DNA of 64,000 nt from Aureibaculum flavum (GTDB taxonomy: Bacteria; Bacteroidota; Bacteroidia; Flavobacteriales; Flavobacteriaceae): contig NZ_JAEHFJ010000010.1 in NCBI RefSeq assembly GCF_016406085.1, positions 62,001 through 126,000 on the forward strand, in the 5' to 3' direction. Both the position numbers and the translations under genes were made by a program. Every line of letters starts with the position of its first letter. Within the stretch, counting starts at the first letter, position 1. The notes beneath the pieces are model-generated. The model ran no database searches. It worked only from the letters and a program-made list of their open reading frames with translations, and was not told the DNA's origin. Positions 44,775 to 54,442 of this stretch are shown piece after piece.

Positions 44775-47432
44775 TTAAAATTTCACTTCGATTTCTGTTC
44801 CATTAAAAACAACTTGTTCCGTTTTTTTATTATTAATAATTTCAACCGTAAAATTCATTGGAGATTCTTTAAACTTTATATAGTCTCCATTTCCTTTTGA
44901 AATTTTTAATATTTTGTTTACTTCTGAATAAGAGAATTTAATTTCTGAAAACTCACCTTTTTCATAATCATAAGATTCATTATCATCCATGTATAAAGTA
45001 AACATTGCATCTTTACCCGGATATATTGTTATTTTTACTGGCTCGTCTGTTTTCTCGGTTGCATATTGTACTTTTGGCCCCATAGGAATAATGCTTCCTG
45101 CCTTTACAAACATTGGTGTTTCATTAAGGTCTGCTTTTATAGTGATTTCTTTTCCTCCATCAATTTTCTCATTTGTCCAATAGTTGTACCACTCCCCTTC
45201 CGGAAAATACATCTCCATTTCACGACTTTGATATTCTGTAACAAAACCCACCATAAAAGACTCTCCGAAAAACAACTGATCCTTAATATCCCAAGTCTTT
45301 TTATCATTTGGGTAGTGATACGCTAACGGACTCATCAATTGCTTACTATTATTAGTAATTTGCCATGCTTGTGAGTAGATATATGGCATTAATTGATATC
45401 GTAAATCGATAAATTTACGTGCTGTACTTTCAAAAGCATCATTATATCTCCAAATTTCTGTTTCAGATACATATCCATGTATTCTAAAAATGGGACTAAA
45501 GGTTCCAAACTGAAACCAACGCGTTAGTAACTCAATATATTCAGGATTGCTATATTGGTTATCAAACTGTGGATTAATAGATTTCGAATCTCTAAAAAAC
45601 CCACCTATATCATGTGTCCAATAAGGTATTCCCGCCATAGTGAAGTTTAGGCCAGCAGCAATTTGTTCTGAAAATTGCTCCCAAGATGCTTCTACATCAC
45701 CCGACCAAGAAGTTGCTCCATAACGTTGTTGACCTGCATAAGCAGATCGCGTTAGGTTAAACACACGCTCGTTCGGAAATTCTTCTCTACGTCCTTCATA
45801 CATTACTCTAGTTACCTCAAGTGAATACGGATTTTGAACTTCAGCGTAGGGCCCAACAGCTGTATTCACTTTATTATCTCTAACTCCTTCTGGTTCTGTT
45901 CCATCCAACCAAATAGAGCTTACCCCTTTATGAAACATAGAATCACTTAACATGCGATAAAATCGTTCACCAACACCTTTATCGTATATATCTACGTAGT
46001 TACTACTTTTTATTTTTGTAAGATGATATCTTTCTTCAAGAGGTTCATTTTTTACCTCTGGCCATACAGAAACCATAAGTTTAAGGTTTAAGCTTTTTAG
46101 TTCTTCTGCCATGCCTTCAGGGTTCGGATATTTAGCCCTATCCCACTCTGGTCCCTTCGTTCCCTTTGGCCAATAAAACCAATCTTGTACAATATTATCA
46201 AAAGGAATATTTCTTTTACGCATTTCACGAGCATTTTTCAATAACTCTTCTTGATTATGGTAGCGTTCACGACATTGCCAAAAACCATAAGCACTCTTAG
46301 CAAACAGTGGTGCTTTTCCTGTTAAGTTTTGATATTGAGAAATTACTTCTTCTGGGTTGTGACCACTTACAAGGTAATAATCTATAGCATTTCCTGTTGT
46401 GCTGCTAAATACTGTTTTGTTATAATCTGGCTCATTATAAAATAATTTTCCAGGAATTTTAGCTCCTGTATTTTGAAAAATCACTTCATATTCCTTACCC
46501 GCTTCTAAATATTTTTTTCCTGAATATCTTCTAGGCATCCATATGGTAGAATAATTGATAATATCGTCTCCAGCTATGGTCACCATAATTTCCCCTCGCA
46601 TACGACCATTATTATCACTCAGTGCCAAAAAAGTATATTCTCCTGTTTTAGTTGGTCTAAAAATAGTTTCACGAATGTTTTTTGCTGTCTTTTCTTTTAT
46701 AATATGTGCTGCCACATCTTCTTTTTCATCTTCTACGGGCACAACGTCATCTTCTGTTTTACCGGCAACTTCGGCTATAGAAGTAAACTCAATCTCATTT
46801 TGAGAATGGTTAAAATCTGTGAGACTATAATTGTTCCAATAAATACCATATCCCTTGGTAGAAACCAAAAAAGGAATGGCTATTTCTTGATTGTATTGCT
46901 GTAAACGAATAGGCACATTTTTCCAATTCATAATTCCACTTTGAAACTGACCTAATCCATAAAGTCCTTCATCACCGGCATTAAAACCTTGAGAAACGGT
47001 ATGCACATCTTCTTTCTTAGATTTTATAAAGGTAAATTCCTTTGTTTCCGCTAATAATTTTTTGCTGTCTTTAGTTTCGTATTCAATAATTCCATCACTA
47101 TTTACAATTACTTTCATTTTATTTGTTGAAATAGTGATTTGATCAGCCATTTCATCCAATTTCCAATCTACATCTACAGGCTCTAGAATGGTAACATAAT
47201 TTGGTATTGTTGAAAGTTTACTGCCAGTAATCATTTTATGAACATGAATTATAGCATCATCAACAATTTCAATTTTTATGACAAGACTATCTTGATGAAT
47301 AACTACTGCATGATCCGATTTTTCTAGGCTATATTTATATTTTGAAGTACAGCCATACACTGTAAAAATTAACAGCAGCAATGAATATTTAAGTTTAAAT
47401 ACTAAATTAAAAAACTCATTTTTTTTGATCAT
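44775..47432 (-). CDS. GH31 alpha-glycosidase (alpha-xylosidase-like) with PA14-type insert
   Basis: An 885-residue lipoprotein (Cys28 in TVYGC). An N-terminal beta domain with GLYGLGQFQSGIMNW leads to a PA14-like insert (about 215-335: RPTKTGEYTFLALSDNNGRM, then a region ending KLFYNEPDY). The TIM barrel follows, with nucleophile Asp510 (SSIWLDGTEPEG) and acid/base Asp579 (SWSGDVEASWEQF), and then C-terminal beta domains. A PA14 insert in this place is a known trait of GH31 alpha-xylosidases of Bacteroidetes and Cellvibrio. VQDWFYWPKG also fits that branch. It should remove alpha-xylose, or alternatively alpha-glucose, from side chains. It lies 15 bp after a sulfatase gene. Confidence 0.9.
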   Translation of the reverse strand: MIKKNEFFNLVFKLKYSLLLLIFTVYGCTSKYKYSLEKSDHAVVIHQDSLVIKIEIVDDAIIHVHKMITGSKLSTIPNYVTILEPVDVDWKLDEMADQITISTNKMKVIVNSDGIIEYETKDSKKLLAETKEFTFIKSKKEDVHTVSQGFNAGDEGLYGLGQFQSGIMNWKNVPIRLQQYNQEIAIPFLVSTKGYGIYWNNYSLTDFNHSQNEIEFTSIAEVAGKTEDDVVPVEDEKEDVAAHIIKEKTAKNIRETIFRPTKTGEYTFLALSDNNGRMRGEIMVTIAGDDIINYSTIWMPRRYSGKKYLEAGKEYEVIFQNTGAKIPGKLFYNEPDYNKTVFSSTTGNAIDYYLVSGHNPEEVISQYQNLTGKAPLFAKSAYGFWQCRERYHNQEELLKNAREMRKRNIPFDNIVQDWFYWPKGTKGPEWDRAKYPNPEGMAEELKSLNLKLMVSVWPEVKNEPLEERYHLTKIKSSNYVDIYDKGVGERFYRMLSDSMFHKGVSSIWLDGTEPEGVRDNKVNTAVGPYAEVQNPYSLEVTRVMYEGRREEFPNERVFNLTRSAYAGQQRYGATSWSGDVEASWEQFSEQIAAGLNFTMAGIPYWTHDIGGFFRDSKSINPQFDNQYSNPEYIELLTRWFQFGTFSPIFRIHGYVSETEIWRYNDAFESTARKFIDLRYQLMPYIYSQAWQITNNSKQLMSPLAYHYPNDKKTWDIKDQLFFGESFMVGFVTEYQSREMEMYFPEGEWYNYWTNEKIDGGKEITIKADLNETPMFVKAGSIIPMGPKVQYATEKTDEPVKITIYPGKDAMFTLYMDDNESYDYEKGEFSEIKFSYSEVNKILKISKGNGDYIKFKESPMNFTVEIINNKKTEQVVFNGTEIEVKF

Positions 47433-47447
47433 AATTTTGTGATTGTT

Positions 47448-49256
47448 CTAATTTAAAGCACTTATTCTAGTAATTTTAAAATAAAAAGTGCCAATTTCTT
47501 TGTTATTACCATCAATAAACCATGAGCTCATTGCCGTTTTTCCTTTGGTGAAATTTCCTTTAAACAGAACAGATTTTGCATCAGCTAGAACTGGTTTTTC
47601 TTCTTTCCATCCTCCAATTTTCACAACCGCCTTTTTAAAATCCATAGCTTTCCCTTCGGCTATTGCATCTATATATCTAGTTGCTTTTCTACCGGGAACG
47701 CCTTGATTAATCTTCAAGCCAGACTCAAATGGCCAACGGCTCACTTCGATCTCATAAACCCCATCACGTTCAAAATCAATAGTAAATTCGCCACCTAGTG
47801 GATTTAATTTGGCCACTCTAATAAAATTTTGATTCCAAGGAATTTTAGAATCATGAATGTGTTCATCGTGACAAGTAAGCACCACTGGGTTTTCTTTTTC
47901 AGAACCTACTATAATGATAGGAAACTGATTAAATTCAGTCGATACTGAACTCCACCACTCATCGTAATACCCACGCATTTTGCTAACAGTTTCAGGGAAT
48001 TTTGTCGCTATATCATTATTTTGACTTGGATCTGTAGAAATATCATACAATTCTATACCATTTACCAACCGCATTTTATCTGACATTACTGCACTTTTAC
48101 GCCACTTAATTGGTTCTTGAACACGTTGTGAATCCGTAATTAAATAATCGCGATTAAAAACAGCATCCTTATCCAATAGCAAAGAAGAAATATCACTCCC
48201 ATCTAAGTCTAATTTTGGCATTTCCAAATTACAAATTGTTGCTAATGATGGTAAAATATCTAAATGTGCTAACATGTTATTCACATCTCTTCCTCCCGAA
48301 ATTTTACCTGCAGGATAGGAAATAAAGAAAGGAACTCTGTGACCTCCTTCATACTCACTGTTTTTAATCCCTTTCATATTAGCATTATATCCGTACATTT
48401 TGCCATCAACATCTTTATATCCAGTGGCAGTGCCGTTATCTGTCATAAAAATTACAATTGTATTATCGTCTAATTTCAATTGCTTCAATTTGTCTTGAAG
48501 ACGTTTAAAATTATCATCTACATTACTAATCATCCCATAAAAAATCTTCATTTCTTCGGGAATATCTTCATTTTTATATTTATTGTAATATTCTTCAGGA
48601 ACATTATATGGAAGATGAGGTGCATTAGCAGAAATATAACAAAAGAACGGTTTCTCTTTATTCTTTTCAATATATTTTATGGCTTCCCCGAACCAAACAT
48701 CGGTACAATACCCTTCTACTTTTTTAGGTACACCATTTTCAAAATAGGTATCATCAAAATAATCATTATTCCAATAATCAGGTGTTTGACCAACACCTCC
48801 ACCTCCATGAGATAATACATAATTGAAACCTTTGTCTTGTGGTCTTGATGGATAATTATCTCCTAAATGCCATTTGCCAAACATGCCTGTTTCATAGCCA
48901 TTGCTTTGGAAAATATTAGCCATGGTTACTTCTTTTTCACGAAGAATGGATACGCCACCAATAGTATGCCAAACCCCAACTCTATTTGCATAACGCCCAG
49001 TCATTAATCCCGATCGTGAAGGTGCACAAGTAGGTGCAACATGAAAATCAGTCAATCGAACAGATTTCTTATAGAACTTATCAATAGTAGGTGTTTTTAC
49101 AATTGGGTTTCCTGTGCATCCTAAGTCTCCATATCCCTGATCATCTGTAATAATAATAATAACATTAGGTTGCTTTGCTTTTTGAGCGGCTAACGTTTGT
49201 AAACCTAAAAGCATAGGTATAATCAGTAGTATTTTGTGTAAATTATTTATTTTCAT
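47448..49256 (-). CDS. S1-family sulfatase, CAPSR type, with C-terminal beta domain
   Basis: A 602-residue exported sulfatase (signal to LAAQ, about residue 25). It has IITDDQGYGDLG, formylglycine motif APTCAPSRSGLMTGRY (Cys77), MFGKWHLGDNYPSRPQDKGF and FMTDNGTATG. Its C-terminal domain (from about residue 450, ENPVVLTCHDEHIHDSKIPW) marks it as a paralogue of the sulfatases at 23902 and 35363. The loop between MTDNGTATG and YEGGHRVPFF differs in the three, which may set positional specificity. It is followed after 15 bp by GH31. Confidence 0.93.
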   Translation of the reverse strand: MKINNLHKILLIIPMLLGLQTLAAQKAKQPNVIIIITDDQGYGDLGCTGNPIVKTPTIDKFYKKSVRLTDFHVAPTCAPSRSGLMTGRYANRVGVWHTIGGVSILREKEVTMANIFQSNGYETGMFGKWHLGDNYPSRPQDKGFNYVLSHGGGGVGQTPDYWNNDYFDDTYFENGVPKKVEGYCTDVWFGEAIKYIEKNKEKPFFCYISANAPHLPYNVPEEYYNKYKNEDIPEEMKIFYGMISNVDDNFKRLQDKLKQLKLDDNTIVIFMTDNGTATGYKDVDGKMYGYNANMKGIKNSEYEGGHRVPFFISYPAGKISGGRDVNNMLAHLDILPSLATICNLEMPKLDLDGSDISSLLLDKDAVFNRDYLITDSQRVQEPIKWRKSAVMSDKMRLVNGIELYDISTDPSQNNDIATKFPETVSKMRGYYDEWWSSVSTEFNQFPIIIVGSEKENPVVLTCHDEHIHDSKIPWNQNFIRVAKLNPLGGEFTIDFERDGVYEIEVSRWPFESGLKINQGVPGRKATRYIDAIAEGKAMDFKKAVVKIGGWKEEKPVLADAKSVLFKGNFTKGKTAMSSWFIDGNNKEIGTFYFKITRISALN

Positions 49257-49309
49257 TTTATTTAAGATTGTAGGTTATACGTTTTCAGTCAGGTGTATAT
49301 CAATTAAAA

Positions 49310-50515
49310 TTATTTCCAAGTAATTTTAGCCTTTCTTGTCTCGGTATTTAACCAAACACTTGCATGCTCAAATTCACGAGTAAATATCCATCCTTCTGGG
49401 TTTACCCTTTTATATGCTTCTTTTGGGCTTCCCAATGGTTTTACTAATTCTGGATAATCTACTAAGTTACCATCTGCTAAATTCCAACCCCAATTCCATT
49501 GAAAATACGAATATGGTTGTGCTCCAATGAGATAACAAGCATGGTAAAATTCTAATTGATCCTTAGATTTTTTTTCAATTCCATCTTTATTTGTTGCTCC
49601 AATGGTAATGTCTGTACGTCCTTTTCCTTTTGCTCCGAAACGGTAAATGGACATTTTTCCAGCTTTAGCAATTCTAAGCATATCTTCCCAATCCTTTAGA
49701 AGACTTTCTTTACTCATAACGGCGTCATTATAATGCTCGAACATGAAACCATCGCACGAAGGAAAAACTTCTTTGGTATTTGCACCGTTATTTCCAATCA
49801 ATATTTTATCGGGACCCATTTCTTTTTTCAAGTTAGCCATCATTTCACCCTTTGCTATCGCTATTTCTAACAATTTATCTATAGGATAATCTGCTTTTTT
49901 ATCCACATTCATACGATCAATAAAAATGCCATCTGCACCTGAAATTTTTACGCCTTCAACAGCATTTTTCACCCACCATTTACGAAAATCAGGATTCAAA
50001 GCATCAAAATAATACGAAAAAGCTGGCCCTCTCGTTTTCTCCTTTAATTTACCAGTCTTTGGATTAATGGCTAAAAATTTGGCTAATTCTTTGTTTTTAG
50101 CAATGCCCTCTGGAGTAAGCTCTTTATTAAACCGTGGAAATGGCCATGCCACATATGAATTGTAATAGAATAATACTTTAGATTCAGGTTTCACCTTGTG
50201 AAAAGCTGCCACTTCATGTTTTGTACCAAGTACCGCATCACCAAGCTGGTGATAAGCATGTGATTTTTCTATACATATAAAATCTGTTTTATCGGCTATA
50301 AACTCAATTTCATCAGGTTCCAATACACGGTCAATATCACCAAAATGATAATACATGGGTGTCGTTTCCCAACTAAATTCAGGTAAAAATGATTTAGATT
50401 TAATAGTAGTTCCATCACTAATCTTTAATTCCGATTTTGTTTGCCCAAACGTACACAAACTAAATGTGATTATACTTAGAAAGTACAGTGATTTAATGTA
50501 TCTGTGTGCAATCAT
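49310..50515 (-). CDS. Putative glycoside hydrolase, TIM-barrel, no family assigned
   Basis: The longest frame opens at 50563, but Met17 (50515) gives a normal signal peptide (MIAHRYIKSLYFLSIITFSL) without the acidic residues of the longer form; the choice is tentative. The mature ~375 residues alternate strand and helix as in a (beta/alpha)8 barrel. Motifs are DALNPDFRKWWVKNAVEG, GADGIFIDRMN (Asp216 in long numbering) and GFMFEHYND (Glu276). An Asp at the end of one strand and a Glu two strands later is the usual pattern of GH-A or GH-D-type barrels. The general look resembles 'hypothetical glycosyl hydrolase' (GHL) families. The substrate is unknown. It lies between GH30 and a sulfatase in one operon. 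Confidence 0.6.
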   Translation of the reverse strand: MIAHRYIKSLYFLSIITFSLCTFGQTKSELKISDGTTIKSKSFLPEFSWETTPMYYHFGDIDRVLEPDEIEFIADKTDFICIEKSHAYHQLGDAVLGTKHEVAAFHKVKPESKVLFYYNSYVAWPFPRFNKELTPEGIAKNKELAKFLAINPKTGKLKEKTRGPAFSYYFDALNPDFRKWWVKNAVEGVKISGADGIFIDRMNVDKKADYPIDKLLEIAIAKGEMMANLKKEMGPDKILIGNNGANTKEVFPSCDGFMFEHYNDAVMSKESLLKDWEDMLRIAKAGKMSIYRFGAKGKGRTDITIGATNKDGIEKKSKDQLEFYHACYLIGAQPYSYFQWNWGWNLADGNLVDYPELVKPLGSPKEAYKRVNPEGWIFTREFEHASVWLNTETRKAKITWK

Positions 50516-50603
50516 TTTTTGATTTATTTTTGATTGTATTTCTACCATTTCAATTAATTTCATTATTTTAATATTTTAATAAATTTTTTATTTATAACAA
50601 TTA

Positions 50604-52031
50604 TTATTTATGCTTCTTAAATACAAAAGCACAAAGGCTTTGTGCCGGAAGCTCAACAGTATACTTTTCACCAGAGATGTCAATACTTTGAATAGATACA
50701 TCAGTTTCTTTGTTTTCAAGAAAAACGACTACCCTATTCTTATTTTTTACGGCAATAGCTTTCTTGTCCTCTGGTGTTTTTACCATTACACTTTGATCTC
50801 CAGGTCGAATATATTGACTCAATAGAGAAATTGGAGCGTAATCAGGGTTGTAGGTAATGTTACCCGATTGACGATTAATATTTATCAGACTATTTTGTTT
50901 CCAACCCCATCCACTTGTACTGGTTTCGTTTAATATTATGTTCCAGTAACAATAATTCTCAGTACCAGAATTAATCCAATCAGACACCTCTGAGAATCTT
51001 TTTTGAGCTTGCTTCATTGAATTTTCACCATTTTCACACCTTCCTTCTGTATGCATCATTTTTATTCCTACATGTTTAGTTCGTAGCTCATTCATAGTGC
51101 TTTGAGGACAATATTGTAGTCCAACTCCTTCAACATTTTCAGCACCTTCAAGGGACATGAATTTTTGAGCATCTTTACGTTTACCTCTAAAACTACCTGC
51201 CCAAAGTTCAACGTCTAACTTCGACTTTTTCATTTGTGGAATGATGTAATTTGAAATCAAATCTTCCATTTGCTCAGGTTGCATATCACATCCTGGATAT
51301 TTAGGATTCATATCTGTTTCATTCTGAATTATCAGTCTATTAATAGTAATTCCATGTTCTAAATAACTTTTAATATATTTAGCAAAATATAGTGCATATG
51401 CTTCATAAATTTTCGGATCTGGTTTTAAAATATTCTTCTCTTTCATTTTATCACCACCATCCATTTTACCTGACTCTTTCATCCATCCTGGAGGACTCCA
51501 AGGTGAAGCAAACATTTTTAAATCAGGATTTTCATTATAAGCTGCTTGCATAAAAGGAATTAAAGTGAGCTCTTCTCGTGCCACAGAAAAATTCTTCATT
51601 TTGTAATCATTCGGAGTTTGACTATAGCTATAGGCACTTAAACCAAAATCTGATGAGCCTACCGCCGTTCGACAGTTTGAAAATCCCGAACCATTAGTCA
51701 TACTAAAAAGTGCCTCCACTAAAGATTTTTGATCACCCACAGTTAGACTAGCAAATGCCTCACCTCCCATTTCATTAAAAGCCCCTCCTATTCCACTTAA
51801 TTCTGAATGTATAACATTATCCATTTGTACTTTGTAGCTAATCGTTGCTTCTTGATTTGAATTTTCAAATATACTTTTTGATAAGACGGGCTGAGCATTC
51901 ACTTTTGTCCCTTCAGATAACACTACATAATTTAATTCCAATTGATATTTAAATGATTCTTTAGGGCTATTGGCTACTAAACCTATTGAAAGTATACATC
52001 CTAATACAGTTATTAAAATTATTTTCTTCAT
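50604..52031 (-). CDS. GH30 glycosidase, copy 2
   Basis: A 475-residue exported enzyme (signal to GLVANS, about residue 21) with GIGGAFNEMGGEAF, ASPWSPPGWMK, acid/base Glu238 in LIIQNETDMNP and nucleophile Glu329 in MMHTEGRCENG. The C-terminal beta part ends VELPAQSLCAFVFK. It differs from the other GH30 (16323-17753) over most of its length, so it probably has another subfamily and specificity. It lies 53 bp after the GH141-like gene and starts the run GH30, unknown barrel, sulfatase, GH31. Confidence 0.92.
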   Translation of the reverse strand: MKKIILITVLGCILSIGLVANSPKESFKYQLELNYVVLSEGTKVNAQPVLSKSIFENSNQEATISYKVQMDNVIHSELSGIGGAFNEMGGEAFASLTVGDQKSLVEALFSMTNGSGFSNCRTAVGSSDFGLSAYSYSQTPNDYKMKNFSVAREELTLIPFMQAAYNENPDLKMFASPWSPPGWMKESGKMDGGDKMKEKNILKPDPKIYEAYALYFAKYIKSYLEHGITINRLIIQNETDMNPKYPGCDMQPEQMEDLISNYIIPQMKKSKLDVELWAGSFRGKRKDAQKFMSLEGAENVEGVGLQYCPQSTMNELRTKHVGIKMMHTEGRCENGENSMKQAQKRFSEVSDWINSGTENYCYWNIILNETSTSGWGWKQNSLININRQSGNITYNPDYAPISLLSQYIRPGDQSVMVKTPEDKKAIAVKNKNRVVVFLENKETDVSIQSIDISGEKYTVELPAQSLCAFVFKKHK

Positions 52032-52084
52032 TACTCTACTTTTAGCTATTCTGTTGTTACTAATAATTCAAAAAAAAGGTTTCA

Positions 52085-54265
52085 TCACTCAAATGACCTT
52101 GGTCCTGTCTTACCAAGAGGAAATGGCTTAAAGCCTATTTTTAATGCCGGACTGTCATCTGGTAAACTAAAATCACCATTTGCTGGGTCTTTAAAACCAG
52201 GATCTGCGACAATTGAATTTTGATCATTTCCAAGTGCTGTCCATTCCTTCCAACTTAAAACGCGTTCATTTGGTTCATAAATACGGCTTGAAAACCTATT
52301 CTGTGCACCATGAACCTTTCCTGAGGTAGACCAGATCAGATTACTATCTGAATCAATGGCCTTTTGCTTTTCTACATCATACGCATAACCGCCAGCATAT
52401 ATTGGTGTAATATCACTTAGAATAATATTGTTTCTAAGAATATAGCTGGTATGAGGTTCTGCTCGTGCAAGCATTATTGGAGCGGTATCTGCAAATGCAA
52501 AAATGTTATTTTGTACAAGGTTATCCTTACCGTAGTGCTGATTAAAACAGGCATGTCTACAGCGATAAGCTAAATTATTCTCAATAAGAATGTTCCGACT
52601 GCCTTCATCACAGTATATGGCCCATCCTCCATATTTTCCAGCAAACATATCATGAAATTCATTATATCTAATGATAGTCCCTGTCTGATCGCCCAACGTA
52701 TAAATTCCTCCAAGATCACTTAATACTGATCCATCTCCATTGGTATACCCACCAATGTGATGAATATGGTTGTACTCAAATAAATTACCTGTTGCTAATG
52801 CTCTTCCATAACCCCAGGTCCATCCCGTAGAAATTGCTGAATAATAAAAGTTGAATATTTCATTATGATGAATGTGATTGTCTGGACTTTGCCCTATCCA
52901 TATACCAACCGCACAGTGAAAATACTTACCTCCATCATAAATACGAGTATCTGCTATTTCAATATTGCTTGTAGCATCGGCAGGATCTTCAAGTAGCGGA
53001 GGTAATGCTACCTTTCCTAAGTCTTCAGCCTTAACCTTTCCTTTTGGGCGAATTTTAGGGCCAATAAGGAACCCACCTGCTCCCAAATCATGAATATCAC
53101 AACTCAATACTTTAATGTCTGAGCATCCCAGACCAATCTCAAGACCATAATTCCCTATAGCAGTAATTTCACAGTCCTCAAAAAGGTTATTTTTAGCTCC
53201 CTTTAACTGTAAAGCTCCTTCCATACGGATATCAGCTTGGCCATAACTACCAGGCTCTGAAGCATCTCTTGGTAACACCCAACTAGTATGGCTAAAGGTT
53301 AATTCTTTAAACTGAATATATTTTACATATTGATTATTCCTAGCATCACCCTCCATACGGAGTACATTTATCAAAGATGGAATTGTAGCTATTACCTCTG
53401 TTTCATTTTCCAAAGGATAATAGTAAAGCTTTTTCGTTTGCCGATCAAGATACCATTCTCCAGGGTTATCTAGCATTCCTTTACCTCCTTCTAAATAATA
53501 AGCTTCATTCGTTTCTACGCGACGCATTGTCTTTCCTGAAAATATAATTTCGTCGTTTTCTCTGTCTATTTGGTCAAATGGTAAATGGTACTCCAACCAT
53601 TTGTAAAAAGCGACCACAACACCCTCCTCAATACCATCAAAATTATGCTCATCATTCGCAATATAGCTAAGCCTGTCCATCGGCCCTTTTAGGCCTTGCG
53701 TCATACTCTTTATTTGCGATTCATCAAATTTAAATCTTAGATAGCCACTATTAGGTGTTCTTGCTTGTATAGCACGATGACTGTTTACCCACAATTGTTC
53801 AAACGGAGCATACCCATCAATCTTGGATAAATCTGAAACTAGTACATTACATCCATTAAGTTCCGTTTTTGTCCACTCACTAACCTCTAGACCACCACTA
53901 ATTATGGGTTTTTCATTTTCATAAGCACGGTAAGTTATTGGAAATTCTTCTGTTCCAGAATCTTCAGATGTCAAGACAAAAGGTTCAGAAAGTTGATAGG
54001 TACCACCTTTAATATATACGGTTACTGGTTTGTTTAGTTTACCCTTCTGCTTAAGTTCTCTTATCGTATTCCGTGCTTTTTCTAAAGTGGCAAATGAACT
54101 TTTAATACGTGTTCCGTTTTGAGAATCACTGCCTTCTAAAGTTACATAGAACGATATTTCATTTTCATTTACGGAATCGGTACATGATAAAAATAAAAAC
54201 ACGCAGCAAAACACAGTTACAACTGAAAAAATAATTCTTAATAATGTCGACTTCTTAAGAGTCAT
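52085..54265 (-). CDS. GH141-like right-handed beta-helix lipoprotein
   Basis: A 726-residue lipoprotein (FLFLSC, Cys28). It opens with FYVTLEGSDSQNGTRIKSSF and VTVYIKGGTYQLSEPFVLTSE, followed by EEFPITYRAYENEKPIISGG. A mid-protein segment GEWYLDRQTKKLYYYPLENE precedes about ten beta-helix coils (DIHDLGAGGFLIG, HIHHNEIFNFYYSAISTGWT, NILIENNLAYRCRHACF). This order of segments is that of GH141, whose characterised members are an alpha-L-fucosidase of rhamnogalacturonan-II degradation and a xylanase. It is the first gene of a transcription unit; a conserved 67-bp element lies 59 bp upstream. The family call is from memory of the pattern and should be confirmed by HMM. Confidence 0.68.
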   Translation of the reverse strand: MTLKKSTLLRIIFSVVTVFCCVFLFLSCTDSVNENEISFYVTLEGSDSQNGTRIKSSFATLEKARNTIRELKQKGKLNKPVTVYIKGGTYQLSEPFVLTSEDSGTEEFPITYRAYENEKPIISGGLEVSEWTKTELNGCNVLVSDLSKIDGYAPFEQLWVNSHRAIQARTPNSGYLRFKFDESQIKSMTQGLKGPMDRLSYIANDEHNFDGIEEGVVVAFYKWLEYHLPFDQIDRENDEIIFSGKTMRRVETNEAYYLEGGKGMLDNPGEWYLDRQTKKLYYYPLENETEVIATIPSLINVLRMEGDARNNQYVKYIQFKELTFSHTSWVLPRDASEPGSYGQADIRMEGALQLKGAKNNLFEDCEITAIGNYGLEIGLGCSDIKVLSCDIHDLGAGGFLIGPKIRPKGKVKAEDLGKVALPPLLEDPADATSNIEIADTRIYDGGKYFHCAVGIWIGQSPDNHIHHNEIFNFYYSAISTGWTWGYGRALATGNLFEYNHIHHIGGYTNGDGSVLSDLGGIYTLGDQTGTIIRYNEFHDMFAGKYGGWAIYCDEGSRNILIENNLAYRCRHACFNQHYGKDNLVQNNIFAFADTAPIMLARAEPHTSYILRNNIILSDITPIYAGGYAYDVEKQKAIDSDSNLIWSTSGKVHGAQNRFSSRIYEPNERVLSWKEWTALGNDQNSIVADPGFKDPANGDFSLPDDSPALKIGFKPFPLGKTGPRSFE

Positions 54266-54323
54266 AATTTTAAATTTATTTTTATGATTTGTAAATCATA
54301 AAAATAAACCTATTCAACTTCTT

Positions 54324-54390
54324 CATGTATAAAATATGATTCATTTCATATAAACTATCATCATATTTTATCATTATCATGATAAATAAT
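54324..54390 (-). promoter_or_regulatory. Conserved upstream element, copy 2
   Basis: Matches 37298-37364 at 52 of 67 positions without gaps. It lies 59 bp upstream of the GH141-like gene in a 177-bp gap. The two copies precede the first genes of two successive minus-strand units, so they are candidate promoters or binding sites of a common regulator. Confidence 0.55.
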
Positions 54391-54442
54391 AATTGACAAT
54401 TGATAGCCGTCTAAAAAATATTTGAAAACTATTTTTTATGCA

